This document shows, one piece after another, positions 6,707 to 14,653 of a stretch of 26,208 bases of DNA. Origin of the DNA: Pseudomonadota bacterium (GTDB lineage Bacteria; Pseudomonadota; Gammaproteobacteria; Burkholderiales; Burkholderiaceae); contig JAEZQX010000153.1 of NCBI GenBank assembly GCA_023441105.1, positions 1-26,208 on the forward strand, read 5' to 3'. The number at the start of each line of letters is the position of its first letter. Position 1 is the first letter of the stretch. The notes under the pieces are model-generated. The model saw only the letters and a list, made by a program, of their open reading frames with translations, was not told the DNA's origin and did no database searches. A program made the translations under genes and the position numbers.

Positions 6707-8044
6707 ATGAAGACGCAATCGGAAATGCGGCAACCCGGCCGGCAGCCCCGCGGCCAGCCGGCGGGGCAAGCCGCCGGGCGGAAGGACGGGCAAGAGGCCG
6801 GTCAAGCGTTCGGGCAGGCGGTCGGGAAGGCGGCAACGGCAGGGTTGGACGCCGATGCGGCGAGCGTGCACCGCATCCAGTCCAGTGCTGTCGCGGGCGC
6901 CATCAAGGGACGCGGCACCGCGCTCGAGATCGCGGGTCGCTTCGAGCCGTTGCGCCGCGAGAACGTGGATGACGGCTGGCAACCGCTGGATGCGGATGAC
7001 GAGGCGGATCATCGCCCGGGCCCGCAGACCCAGGTCCTTATCGAGAAGGCGCGCAGCATCATTACCCGCAATCGCTCGCCGGACGTCTTCTTCAACCTGT
7101 CGCTGAACCCTTACCGCGGCTGCGAGCATGGCTGCATCTACTGCTACGCCAGGCCCAACCACGCCTACGTCGGCCTGTCGCCGGGGCTGGACTTCGAAAC
7201 CCGGCTGTTCGCCAAGGTCAACGCGGCAGAGCTGTTTCGCGTGGAGCTCGGCCACCCGGGTTACCGGTGCGAACCGATCCATATCGGCGGCGTCACGGAT
7301 CCGTACCAGCCAGTCGAACGGCAGTACCGGATCACCCGGCAACTGCTGGAAGTCGCCCTGGAACACCGCCAGCCGGTCACTCTGATCACCAAAGGCAGCC
7401 TGGTCGAGCGGGACATGGACCTGCTGGCGGAGCTCGCCCGCCTGGAGCTGACCACCGTGTTTCTCACCGTGACCACCCTGGATGGCCAGCTTGCCCGCCG
7501 CCTGGAGCCGCGGGCAAGCGCGCCGTGGCGACGGCTGGAGACCGTGCGCAGGCTGTCCGCAGCCGGCATTCCGGTCGGGGTGTCGCTGGGCCCCATCATT
7601 CCCTTCATCAACGACCACGAGATCGAGTCGGTGCTGGCCGGTTGCCGCGAGGCGGGGGCCAGGGGCGCGCACTACACCATCATCCGGCTGCCGCTGGAAG
7701 TCAGTCCGCTGTTCGAGCAGTGGCTGGAGGCGCATTTCCCCGATCGGGCGCGACGGGTGATGCACCGCATCCAGGACATGCGCGATGGTCGCAACTACGA
7801 CTCCCGCTACTTCAATCGCATGCGCGGCGAAGGCGCTCTCGCCAACCTGATCCGGATGCGCTTCGAGAACACGGTCCGCAAGCTCGGCCTCGACCGCGAG
7901 CGGCCACGGTTGCGCAGCGATCTGTTCGTTCGGCCGGTCCGATCGGCAAGCGGTGGGCAGGCGGGGCAGGCGGGGCAGGCGGGGCAGGCGGGGGGGCCTG
8001 GAAGCGGGCTGCCAGGGCTGGCCGAACAGCTGAGCCTGATCTAG
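6707..8044 (+). CDS. PA0069-family radical SAM protein
   Basis: The 445-residue protein carries the cluster motif C139-x3-C143-x2-C146 within NPYRGCEHGCIYCYARPNHAY, which binds the 4Fe-4S cluster that cleaves SAM. Downstream are IHIGGVTDPYQPVER, LITKGSLVERD and VSLGPIIPFINDHEIESV, the conserved blocks of the PA0069 / SplB-like radical SAM group. The biochemical reaction of this group is unknown to me. Similarity to spore photoproduct lyase and SOS control suggest a DNA-damage role. The start is the ATG at 6707, just after the LexA box. The frame is open far upstream, but that part is only the antisense of the epimerase gene. The N-terminus (about 8-45) is rich in Gly, Gln and Ala. Near the C-terminus four identical GQA units are encoded by a 9-base tandem repeat. 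Both additions look dispensable. Confidence 0.87.
   Translation: MKTQSEMRQPGRQPRGQPAGQAAGRKDGQEAGQAFGQAVGKAATAGLDADAASVHRIQSSAVAGAIKGRGTALEIAGRFEPLRRENVDDGWQPLDADDEADHRPGPQTQVLIEKARSIITRNRSPDVFFNLSLNPYRGCEHGCIYCYARPNHAYVGLSPGLDFETRLFAKVNAAELFRVELGHPGYRCEPIHIGGVTDPYQPVERQYRITRQLLEVALEHRQPVTLITKGSLVERDMDLLAELARLELTTVFLTVTTLDGQLARRLEPRASAPWRRLETVRRLSAAGIPVGVSLGPIIPFINDHEIESVLAGCREAGARGAHYTIIRLPLEVSPLFEQWLEAHFPDRARRVMHRIQDMRDGRNYDSRYFNRMRGEGALANLIRMRFENTVRKLGLDRERPRLRSDLFVRPVRSASGGQAGQAGQAGQAGGPGSGLPGLAEQLSLI
7955..7990 (+). repeat. 9-base tandem repeat, four perfect copies
   Basis: The unit GGGCAGGCG is repeated four times without change and in frame, so each copy adds Gly-Gln-Ala near the C-terminus of the radical SAM protein. 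A G-run follows at 7990-7996. Slippage here would change length by three residues without a frameshift, whereas slippage in the adjoining G-run would shift the frame. Confidence 0.85.
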
Positions 8045-8157
8045 CCGGCCTCCTGGCGAGGGCCCTTTCGGCCCGGCGCCTGCGCCTGCGCCGCCCGGAC
8101 GGTGCCGGGATCAGGCCTTGCTTGTTCATCCATCTTCTCAAGATCCGGAGGTGTACA

Positions 8158-8295
8158 TTGCACCGACGTTCCGACAGGCGGACGACGGCGGCGCTTGAAA
8201 GGTCGTGGCGCATCTCCAACAATCGAACCCGAGGCGAGAGCAGCAGAGCCTGCGGGTCCAGACCGGATCCCGATATCAACCGTCGAGGTGGGTGA
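8158..8295 (+). CDS. Possible 45-codon upstream ORF
   Basis: GGAGGTG at 8147-8153, one of the best ribosome sites in the window, stands six bases before a TTG at 8158. That TTG opens a 45-codon frame rich in Arg and Ser (it begins with HRRSDRRTTAALERSW). The stop TGA overlaps the ATG of the next gene (TGATG at 8293-8297). This could be a leader peptide coupled to the downstream gene, or chance. The product matches nothing I know, and its composition looks like ordinary GC-rich noncoding DNA. Confidence 0.22.
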   Translation: MHRRSDRRTTAALERSWRISNNRTRGESSRACGSRPDPDINRRGG

Positions 8296-8915
8296 TGAAA
8301 GCGAGCAAGTCGGCAGTGGGAAGCGGCAGGCGCTTGACCGGCGCATTGCTGCTCGTGGCGGCATCGGCGTTGGCAGGAACGGCGATCGCGGCTGAGACGG
8401 TCAAGATCTATCGCTCGGTGATGCCCGATGGCAGCGTCGTGCTGGGCGACAAGCCGTCCGCCGGCGCGCGGTCGGTCGCGACCGACACCATCGTGCTGAC
8501 CGCGCCGCGGGGTGCAGCCGAGGCGGAGCGCGACTACTGGCGCCGGCAGTCGGATGGCTTCAACCAGCGGCAGCAGCGCCGCGACGCGGCCGATGTGCCG
8601 CGCCGCCGGGCGGCGGCGGTGGCGGGCGACGACGTCGCCCTGTATGAGGACGAGTACCGGCCTCTCGCCAGCCTCTACGGCCACGATGCCGGCAGGCCGC
8701 TGGTCCCGCCAAGGTTCGTGCCGAAGGTCTACGCTAGCTCGCCGGGCGCCGTCAACGGCCGCAGCAGCGGCTTCATCGGCAGCGGTTTCAGCACGGCCTC
8801 CAGCGCCGGCCAAGGGTCAGGCAGCCACGGAGGCGGCCACGGACCAGGCGGCCCCGGACCAGGAAAGCCCGGCCCAGGGAAGCCCGGCCCGGGCGGTCCC
8901 GGATCAGGCAGGTAA
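8295..8915 (+). CDS. Secreted DUF4124-like protein with Gly/Pro-rich tail
   Basis: The 206-residue protein starts with a clear signal peptide: a basic n-region (residues 4-13), the hydrophobic core LTGALLLVAASALAG and a probable AxA cleavage site at residues 30-32. The mature N-terminus, VKIYRSVMPDGSVVLGDKPSAGAR, resembles the DUF4124 domain (a short beta unit with a Y-R-x-x-x-x-D-G-x-V-x-x-x-D-x-P pattern). The middle is charged and Arg/Ala-rich. The last 45 residues are Gly, Pro and Ser with a repeated GPGKPGPGKPGPGGPG pattern. The start is the ATG at 8295 following GAGGTG at 8285-8290. The protein probably acts in the periplasm or envelope, but no function is known. A strong terminator follows 135 bases downstream. 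Confidence 0.72.
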   Translation: MKASKSAVGSGRRLTGALLLVAASALAGTAIAAETVKIYRSVMPDGSVVLGDKPSAGARSVATDTIVLTAPRGAAEAERDYWRRQSDGFNQRQQRRDAADVPRRRAAAVAGDDVALYEDEYRPLASLYGHDAGRPLVPPRFVPKVYASSPGAVNGRSSGFIGSGFSTASSAGQGSGSHGGGHGPGGPGPGKPGPGKPGPGGPGSGR

Positions 8916-9050
8916 GGGCGGGCGCATCTCAGGGGCGAAAAACCGACAACGAGGAACCCGGGGCGTCGGCACGCAGAAGGCCCAGATCGAGGTGCCTGTC
9001 GGCACGCGCGACGGATGTCCTGGAGGAAGGTTGCTTCCATGGTTGGATCA

Positions 9051-9076
9051 CGGCACTCTCGGGTGCCGTTTTTTTT
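9051..9076 (+). terminator. Intrinsic terminator with eight T
   Basis: CGGCAC (9051-9056) pairs with GTGCCG (9063-9068) around a six-base loop, and eight T follow directly. It is the only classic Rho-independent terminator I found in the window. It separates the DUF4124-like gene from the ribosomal operon. Confidence 0.9.
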
Positions 9077-9104
9077 GCTCCCGCGCAGGGGGCAACCGCA
9101 TGGA

Positions 9105-9134
9105 TTGTCGGCTCCCTGGCCGCCAGGCTATAAT
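9105..9134 (+). promoter_or_regulatory. Sigma-70 promoter of the rpsP operon
   Basis: TTGTCG at 9105-9110 and a perfect TATAAT at 9129-9134 are 18 bases apart. Transcription would begin near 9141, giving a leader of about 95 bases before rpsP. It is 28 bases downstream of the terminator, where an operon promoter is expected. Confidence 0.8.
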
Positions 9135-9236
9135 CAAGGGTTTCCCGGATCACCCACCTTTTGTTGCCGCCTTCGCGGATGCCTGCCCGTCGACGTCGCG
9201 TCGTGCGCCGGTGCCTGAAGCGGCTGGAGAATCTCA

Positions 9237-9515
9237 ATGGTCGTTGTTCGTCTTTCGCGCGGCGGTGCCAAGAAGCGCCCCTTCTTCAACATCGTCGTGA
9301 GCGACAAGCGCAACCGTCGTGACGGCAGCTTCATCGAGCGGCTCGGGTTCTACAACCCGGCGGCTTCGGAGAAGGAAAAGCAGGCGCTGCGCGTCGACCT
9401 GCAGCGCGTCGCCCACTGGCAGTCGAAGGGCGCCCAGGTGTCGCCCACCGTCGCCCGCCTGGTCAAGCAGTTCGCAGCTTCCGGCACGGCGGACGCGGCT
9501 GCCGCTGCGCAGTAA
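9237..9515 (+). CDS. rpsP: 30S ribosomal protein S16
   Basis: S16 is an assembly protein of the small subunit body. The 92-residue sequence begins [21 protein letters not shown] and continues with [17 protein letters not shown], both diagnostic of the family. VARLVKQF lies near the C-terminus. Length is normal, with a short Ala-rich tail. The ATG follows GGAG at 9226-9229. It is the first gene of the rpsP-rimM-trmD-rplS operon, driven by the promoter at 9105-9134. Confidence 0.97.
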   Translation: MVVVRLSRGGAKKRPFFNIVVSDKRNRRDGSFIERLGFYNPAASEKEKQALRVDLQRVAHWQSKGAQVSPTVARLVKQFAASGTADAAAAAQ

Positions 9516-9562
9516 CGTCTCGACAGAAGGATCCGCCCGCGCCGGCCGGCGGTTCCCATCCG

Positions 9563-10129
9563 ATGACGCCCGCCAGCCGCGCGGGGCGGCCGACCCAGCC
9601 ACCCGGAGACTGGATCGCCGTCGGCGTCATCCGCGGCGCCTTCGGGGTCCACGGGGCGCTGAAGGTCGAGCCGTATACCGACATCGAATCCACCGTATTG
9701 AACCGCCTCGACCAGTGGCGCATCGAGGCGACTCCCACCGTTGCCGATCATCGGCTGCCTTTCCCGCTGCCAGCCCAGGTCGCGGTGCAGGGCCGTCGCC
9801 AGCATGGCGGCCTGCTGATCGCGACCATCGAGCCGGCCATCAGCCGCGAGCAGGCCATGGCGCTGAAGGGAGCCGAGGTGCTGGCGGACCGGACTCTGTT
9901 TCCGGCTACCGAGCCGGACGAATACTACTGGGCCGACCTGATCGGCTGCACCGTCTCGAATCCCGCCGGCGAAACGCTCGGCCAGGTACTTGCGCTCGAT
10001 GACAATGGCGCACAGGCGGTATTGCGGCTCGACAGCGGCATCCTGATCCCGTTCGTGGCCGCGATCGTTCTCGAGGTGATCCCGGCGCAGAGGCGGATCG
10101 TCGCCGACTGGTCCGCGGACTGGCGCTGA
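9563..10129 (+). CDS. rimM: Ribosome maturation factor RimM
   Basis: RimM binds S19 and helps mature the 30S head. This 188-residue protein has the N-terminal RimM beta-barrel signature (WIAVGVIRGAFGVHGALKVEPYTD, about 17-40) and a C-terminal PRC-barrel half starting at YYWADLIGCTV and containing IPFV.AIVLEV. The first 15 residues form a loose polar extension. It starts 47 bases after rpsP and has no strong ribosome site, so coupling to rpsP translation is possible. The downstream gap to trmD contains a 15-base tandem repeat. Confidence 0.95.
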   Translation: MTPASRAGRPTQPPGDWIAVGVIRGAFGVHGALKVEPYTDIESTVLNRLDQWRIEATPTVADHRLPFPLPAQVAVQGRRQHGGLLIATIEPAISREQAMALKGAEVLADRTLFPATEPDEYYWADLIGCTVSNPAGETLGQVLALDDNGAQAVLRLDSGILIPFVAAIVLEVIPAQRRIVADWSADWR

Positions 10130-10176
10130 GCGGGCGGCGCCGGGCACCGGGGCAGATCGCAGAAAACGGGGCGGTG

Positions 10177-10236
10177 ACGGAACAGGGCGGCACGGAACAG
10201 CGCGGAACGGAACAGCGCGGAACGGAACAGCGCGGA
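10177..10236 (+). repeat. 15-base tandem repeat between rimM and trmD
   Basis: Three identical copies of ACGGAACAGCGCGGA occupy 10192-10206, 10207-10221 and 10222-10236. A fourth copy with two changes precedes them at 10177-10191. The array ends 17 bases before the GTG of trmD, in the transcribed spacer of the operon. Copy-number change would alter spacing and RNA structure in front of trmD without touching coding sequence. Confidence 0.9.
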
Positions 10237-10253
10237 ACAGGGCGGGGCAGCCA

Positions 10254-11003
<750 letters not shown>

Positions 11004-11223
11004 CGGCGCCGAACAGGTTATACTGACGGGCTTGCCCATGCGGCAAGTAACCCAACCGCATCCTCTGGCGGGACGAGAACATCCAGCGGAACGGAAGAGC
11101 GCTTCCAGACCCGGGAGCCGACCGACCCGACCAAGCCGTCGACCGAATTGCCCGTGACGCCCGCCCTGCCAGGCACGTCCGGCAGGAGTCGACAGTCCCG
11201 TCCAAGATGCACAGGAGCCTTGT
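11004..11223 (+). promoter_or_regulatory. Structured leader before rplS
   Basis: This 220-base gap has no gene. It begins with a TATACT (11019-11024) that could be a -10, although no good -35 sits at the right distance. Three simple hairpins follow: CTTGCC-CATGC-GGCAAG (11031-11047), GGAAG-AGCG-CTTCC (11093-11106) and CCTGCC-N10-GGCAGG (11165-11186). AGGAG at 11213-11217 is the rplS ribosome site. The gap is unusually long for this operon and may be an autoregulatory leader for L19. That is inference. Confidence 0.35.
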
Positions 11224-11658
11224 ATGGATCTGATCGCACAACTCGAGCAGGAAGAAATCGCTCGCCTCGGCAAGACCGTGCCGTCATTCGCGCCCGGCGA
11301 CACCGTCGCCGTTGCCGTCAACGTGGTCGAAGGCACGCGCAAGCGCGTCCAGATCTACGAGGGCGTGGTCATCGCCCGCCGCAACCGCGGCCTCAACAGC
11401 GCCTTCACGGTGCGCAAGATCTCGTCCGGCGAGGGCGTCGAGCGTACTCTCCAGCTCTACTCCCCCCTGATCGCGTCGATCGAGGTCAAGCGCCGCGGCG
11501 ACGTGCGCCGTGCCAAGCTCTACTTCCTGCGCAACCTCTCCGGCAAGAAGGCGCGCATCAAGGAGAAGCTGCAGGCTCGCGGCGGCGTGGCTCGCGGCCG
11601 CGGTGCTGGTGACGAAGCGGCGGACGCGGGCAGCGTCGCCGACAACGCCGAAGCCTGA
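11224..11658 (+). CDS. rplS: 50S ribosomal protein L19
   Basis: L19 sits at the 30S-50S interface. The 144-residue sequence has the family core [35 protein letters not shown] and the C-terminal [27 protein letters not shown]. The usual length is about 115-130. The extra 25 residues form an acidic Gly/Ala-rich tail. The ATG is preceded by AGGAG six bases away. It closes the classic rpsP-rimM-trmD-rplS group. Confidence 0.97.
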   Translation: MDLIAQLEQEEIARLGKTVPSFAPGDTVAVAVNVVEGTRKRVQIYEGVVIARRNRGLNSAFTVRKISSGEGVERTLQLYSPLIASIEVKRRGDVRRAKLYFLRNLSGKKARIKEKLQARGGVARGRGAGDEAADAGSVADNAEA

Positions 11659-11704
11659 TCCGCCTCGCGGTGAGGGGCATGGCCTGCCCCGCACCGGCCT
11701 GTCG

Positions 11705-12418
11705 ATGAAGCGGCCTGCCATCCTCGATCCACGCGGCGTCCCGCTCGCGCCGGAGGCGGAGCAGTCGCCGGCGCTGCCGACGCATCGGCTGACGGCGCAG
11801 GAGGTGCGGCTCCGCTTTGCGCAACCTCGGCACTGGCAGCCGGAGTTCCTCGACGATTCCTATCGCATCGAAGGCACGGCCGAGCGGCCGGCGGCCGTCC
11901 TCATCCCGCTGATCGAGCGCGCCGCGGGTCTCACGCTGCTCCTGACCTTGCGCAGCGAGGCCTTGCTCAAGCACAGCGGTCAAGTGGCCTTTCCCGGCGG
12001 CCGGGTCGATGACACCGATGCCGATGCCAAGGCGACCGCCTTGCGCGAGACCGAGGAGGAGATCGGCGTCGATCCGGAGTCGATCGAGGTCCTCGGGGAA
12101 CTGCCGCATTACCGCACCGGCACCGGCTATGTCATCACCCCGGTGGTCGGGCTGCTCGACTCGCGCATGGAACTGCAGTCGCTCAGGCTCGAGCCGGCCG
12201 AGGTGGCAGAGGTGTTCGAAGTGCCGCTGAGTTTCCTGATGGATCCCGCCAACCATCAGCGCCGCCTGTTCAGCTGGCGACAGGACGAGATGCACTTCGA
12301 GCGCACGTTCTTCAGCATGCCCTGGCGTCCCGACCCGTCGGCCGAGCGGGAGTACTTCATCTGGGGCGCAACCGCGGCCATGCTGCGCAATCTCTACCGC
12401 TTTTTGGCGGCAGAATAG
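11705..12418 (+). CDS. CoA pyrophosphatase, NudL-type Nudix hydrolase
   Basis: Members hydrolyse coenzyme A and related nucleotides to 3',5'-ADP and phosphopantetheine. The 237-residue protein has LLLTLRSEALLKHSGQVAFPGG (about 78-99), which combines the NudL/UPF0035 signature with the start of the Nudix box. It continues RVDDTDADAKATALRETEEEIGV, where the REtxEE residues bind the metal. The box carries Asp where many Nudix enzymes have Glu, as in E. coli NudL. The ATG at 11705 lies 46 bases after rplS and has only a weak ribosome site. No other ATG, GTG or TTG in frame between rplS and this point is better. It is co-directional with the ribosomal operon and with the CobD-like gene 28 bases downstream. 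Confidence 0.9.
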   Translation: MKRPAILDPRGVPLAPEAEQSPALPTHRLTAQEVRLRFAQPRHWQPEFLDDSYRIEGTAERPAAVLIPLIERAAGLTLLLTLRSEALLKHSGQVAFPGGRVDDTDADAKATALRETEEEIGVDPESIEVLGELPHYRTGTGYVITPVVGLLDSRMELQSLRLEPAEVAEVFEVPLSFLMDPANHQRRLFSWRQDEMHFERTFFSMPWRPDPSAEREYFIWGATAAMLRNLYRFLAAE

Positions 12419-12446
12419 GGCTCCTGCAGCCGGGAAGCCGGAACCC

Positions 12447-13634
12447 ATGGGTTTGATCGCATTGATCTTCAGCGTCGTCATCGACGCGGTCTGGCCGTTG
12501 CGCGGCCGTCCACAGGACTTCTCGTTCGAGGCCGGTGTCCGCGATCCGGTCGCTGCCGGCGCCACCGCGGATCCGGAAGCCGCCGATCCGCTGGCCGACC
12601 CGCCCTACGATCCTCTGACGGACCCATTGCCCGATCCGCTGTCCGGCACCCCGCTGCCTGCTGATCCGTTGACTGCCGATCCGCTGTCCGCCGAGCCTCC
12701 GCGCAAAGCGGCCGGCTACACCACCCATCCGCTGCTGCGGCATGCGTTGCGGCTGATCGACTGGGTTGCCGTCGACACGGCGGCCGCCCGGGATGGAAGG
12801 CGCGCCGTCCCGCGGACAGTGACGGCACCCGGATGGCTGGTGGTCGTCGGCCTGCCGGTGGTGCTGGTGGCGCTCGCGCAGTGGCTGCTCGGGGCCGTGA
12901 CCGGCTTCTTCGTCTTCCTGCTGCACGTGGCGGTCCTCTACCTGGCGGTGGGTCTCGGTGCCTTCCATCGGCAGTTCTCGGAGCTGCAACTGCTGGTCGG
13001 TGCGGGTGAGGAGGATTCGGCCCGCGTGGTCCTCTCGCGCTGGATCGGCGCCGGGGGTGCGCCAATCGTTCTGCCGCGGCGCACGGTCGCCGGCGGGCAA
13101 CCCGCGGATGGGTCGGCGCCGACACTCGCTTCGGCGGCGGCAGGCCATGCGGTGCTGGCCGCCTATCGCGACGTCTTCGCGCCGCTGCTGTGGTACCTGG
13201 TCCTGCCCGGCGCGATCGGACCGGTGTTCTACCTTTTCGCCCGCTTCGCCGCCTGCCACTCATGGCCGTTCGCCCGCACGGCCTACGAGTGGATCGACTG
13301 GATACCGCTGCGCCTGTTGTCCCTGATCTTCGCGCTGGTGGGACGTTTCGAGGACACCATGTACGCCCTGCGCGCAGTCAGCCCGATCCGGCCGGCCGCC
13401 GGGTCTGATCCATACCTCCACCAGCGCCTGGTGCTGCTGCCGGTCGCGGGCGGCGCGCTGGGGCTGCGGCTGGCGGACGCCGGCGTCGATGATCACTTGC
13501 GCCGCCAGGCGCCGGACCTCGACCTGCCGGGTGGCGAGCCAGAGGCCGCCTCGCTTCGCCCGGTGTCCGGCCTGCTGCTGCGCGCCGGCGTCGTCGCCGC
13601 AGGCGCCTGGCTGCTGGTGGTGCTGCTGCGCTGA
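12447..13634 (+). CDS. CobD/CbiB-family membrane protein with a DP-repeat insertion
   Basis: The 395-residue protein has the N-terminal MGLIALIFSVVIDAVWPL and membrane spans at about 127-160, 235-265 and 370-394. The segment LYLAVGLGAFHRQFSELQLLVGAGEEDSARVVLSRW is typical of CobD/CbiB/AmpE-like proteins found beside rsgA in betaproteobacteria. True CobD/CbiB builds adenosylcobinamide phosphate. No other cobalamin gene is present here, so this member may have another role. Residues 31-85, between the first span and HPLLRHALRLIDWVAVD, are an unusual Asp-Pro-Leu-rich stretch with nine DP dipeptides, encoded by imperfect repeats of a GCCGATCCGCTG-like unit. A loop insertion by repeat expansion is the likely reason the protein is longer than usual. 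Confidence 0.75.
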   Translation: MGLIALIFSVVIDAVWPLRGRPQDFSFEAGVRDPVAAGATADPEAADPLADPPYDPLTDPLPDPLSGTPLPADPLTADPLSAEPPRKAAGYTTHPLLRHALRLIDWVAVDTAAARDGRRAVPRTVTAPGWLVVVGLPVVLVALAQWLLGAVTGFFVFLLHVAVLYLAVGLGAFHRQFSELQLLVGAGEEDSARVVLSRWIGAGGAPIVLPRRTVAGGQPADGSAPTLASAAAGHAVLAAYRDVFAPLLWYLVLPGAIGPVFYLFARFAACHSWPFARTAYEWIDWIPLRLLSLIFALVGRFEDTMYALRAVSPIRPAAGSDPYLHQRLVLLPVAGGALGLRLADAGVDDHLRRQAPDLDLPGGEPEAASLRPVSGLLLRAGVVAAGAWLLVVLLR

Positions 13635-13710
13635 GCGGCAGGCAGCGGCAGGGCAGCGGCAGCGCAGGGCGGCCGGCGCAAGCGCGGCGATGCCCGTCAC
13701 GGCTTGCCCT

Positions 13711-14598
13711 TCAGGACGATTCGATCTCCGTGAACAGCTTGTAGCGCAGCGCATCGATGCGGCCGGCCCCGGCGGCGGCGCGGATGGCGCAGCCGGGCTC
13801 CTCGCGATGACTGCAGTCGTTGAAGCGGCATTGGCCGAGCAGCGGGCGGAACTCGGGCATGGCATGCATCATCTGCCAGCGGCTCAGGTGGGCAATCTCG
13901 AAGGTCTGGAAACCGGGTGAGTCGACGATCCAGCCGCCTGCCGGCAACTCGAATGCGCGGGTGAAGGTGGTGGTGTGGCGGCCGCTGGCGAGCGCCTCCG
14001 ATATCGCCGCTGTCTGCTGCTCGACGCCCGGGATCAGCGCGTTGACCAGGGTCGACTTGCCCATGCCGCTCTGCCCGAGGAGCAGGGTGCGCTTGCCGAG
14101 CAGGCGCTCGCGCAGCGGTTGCAGGGATTCCGGCTGCGCCTTCGCCGCCGTCCCGATCACCGGATAGCCGGCGGCGCGATACACGGCTTCACGCGCCGCC
14201 ATCGCCTGCCGGGACAGAGCGAGATCCTGCTTGGTCACGACCAGCAGGCTCGGGATGCCTTCGGCTTCGAGCGCAATCAGGATGCGGACCAGCAGCGCCT
14301 CGTCGAAGTGGGGATGGCCGCTGATGACGATGCCGGCGAGGTCGACGTTGGCGGCGATGGTCTTCGAGCGAAAGTTGTCGCTGCGCGTGACCCGGTTGGC
14401 TCGCGGCAGCACTTCCTCGATGATGGCCTGCTCGTCGTTGAGCCGGCGGCAGGTCACGCGGTCGCCCACGACGCAGTCGCTGCGGCGGCCGCGTGCCACT
14501 GCCCTCAGCGGCCGCTCGCCCGGCCCTGGATCGAGCAGGAACTGCCGGCCGTAGGCGGCCAGGACTCTTGCCACCTCGGGTTCGGCGGACGCGGCCAA
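13711..14598 (-). CDS. rsgA: Ribosome small subunit-dependent GTPase RsgA
   Basis: RsgA is a circularly permuted GTPase that checks late 30S assembly. In the 295-residue protein the G motifs appear in the permuted order: TKQD (G4, about 122-125), GQSGMGKST (G1, about 175-183) and DSPG (G3, about 226-229). A zinc-binding C-terminal knuckle follows with C257, C262, H264 and C270 (CRFNDCSHREEPGC). An OB-fold region precedes G4. The frame opens with TTG at 14598. No ATG or GTG exists in frame between that TTG and the end of the M48 gene, and a GTG at codon 9 is the alternative. No clear ribosome site precedes either. It lies 55 bases after the M48 protease gene on the same strand and converges with the CobD-like gene. 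Confidence 0.95.
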   Translation of the reverse strand: MAASAEPEVARVLAAYGRQFLLDPGPGERPLRAVARGRRSDCVVGDRVTCRRLNDEQAIIEEVLPRANRVTRSDNFRSKTIAANVDLAGIVISGHPHFDEALLVRILIALEAEGIPSLLVVTKQDLALSRQAMAAREAVYRAAGYPVIGTAAKAQPESLQPLRERLLGKRTLLLGQSGMGKSTLVNALIPGVEQQTAAISEALASGRHTTTFTRAFELPAGGWIVDSPGFQTFEIAHLSRWQMMHAMPEFRPLLGQCRFNDCSHREEPGCAIRAAAGAGRIDALRYKLFTEIESS

Positions 14599-14653
14599 GA
14601 GGCGGATCCGAGGAGCAGGCGGGGGCGCGGACTCGCGGTGGCGGGGCGGCGAG

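Larger units (their letters stand above)
8916..9236. other. Intergenic region with terminator and rpsP promoter
   Basis: These 321 bases hold no credible protein gene. They contain a 10-base direct repeat GTCGGCACGC (8965-8974 and 8998-9007), a small hairpin GTGCC-TGTC-GGCAC (8992-9005), a hairpin GGAAG-GTTG-CTTCC (about 9024-9037), the intrinsic terminator at 9051-9076 and the rpsP promoter at 9105-9134. The stretch from about 8940 to 9076 could be the structured 3' end of the upstream transcript or a small RNA. The remaining 95 bases are the rpsP leader. Confidence 0.5.

Noticed and set aside
8060..8074. GGGCC-CTTTC-GGCCC hairpin after the radical SAM gene as a terminator
   Set aside because: The stem is only five bases and no T-run follows.
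12357..13259. Minus-strand 300-codon frame opposite the CobD-like gene
   Set aside because: Arg/Gly/Gln-rich shadow frame. Its repeats mirror the DP repeats of the true gene.
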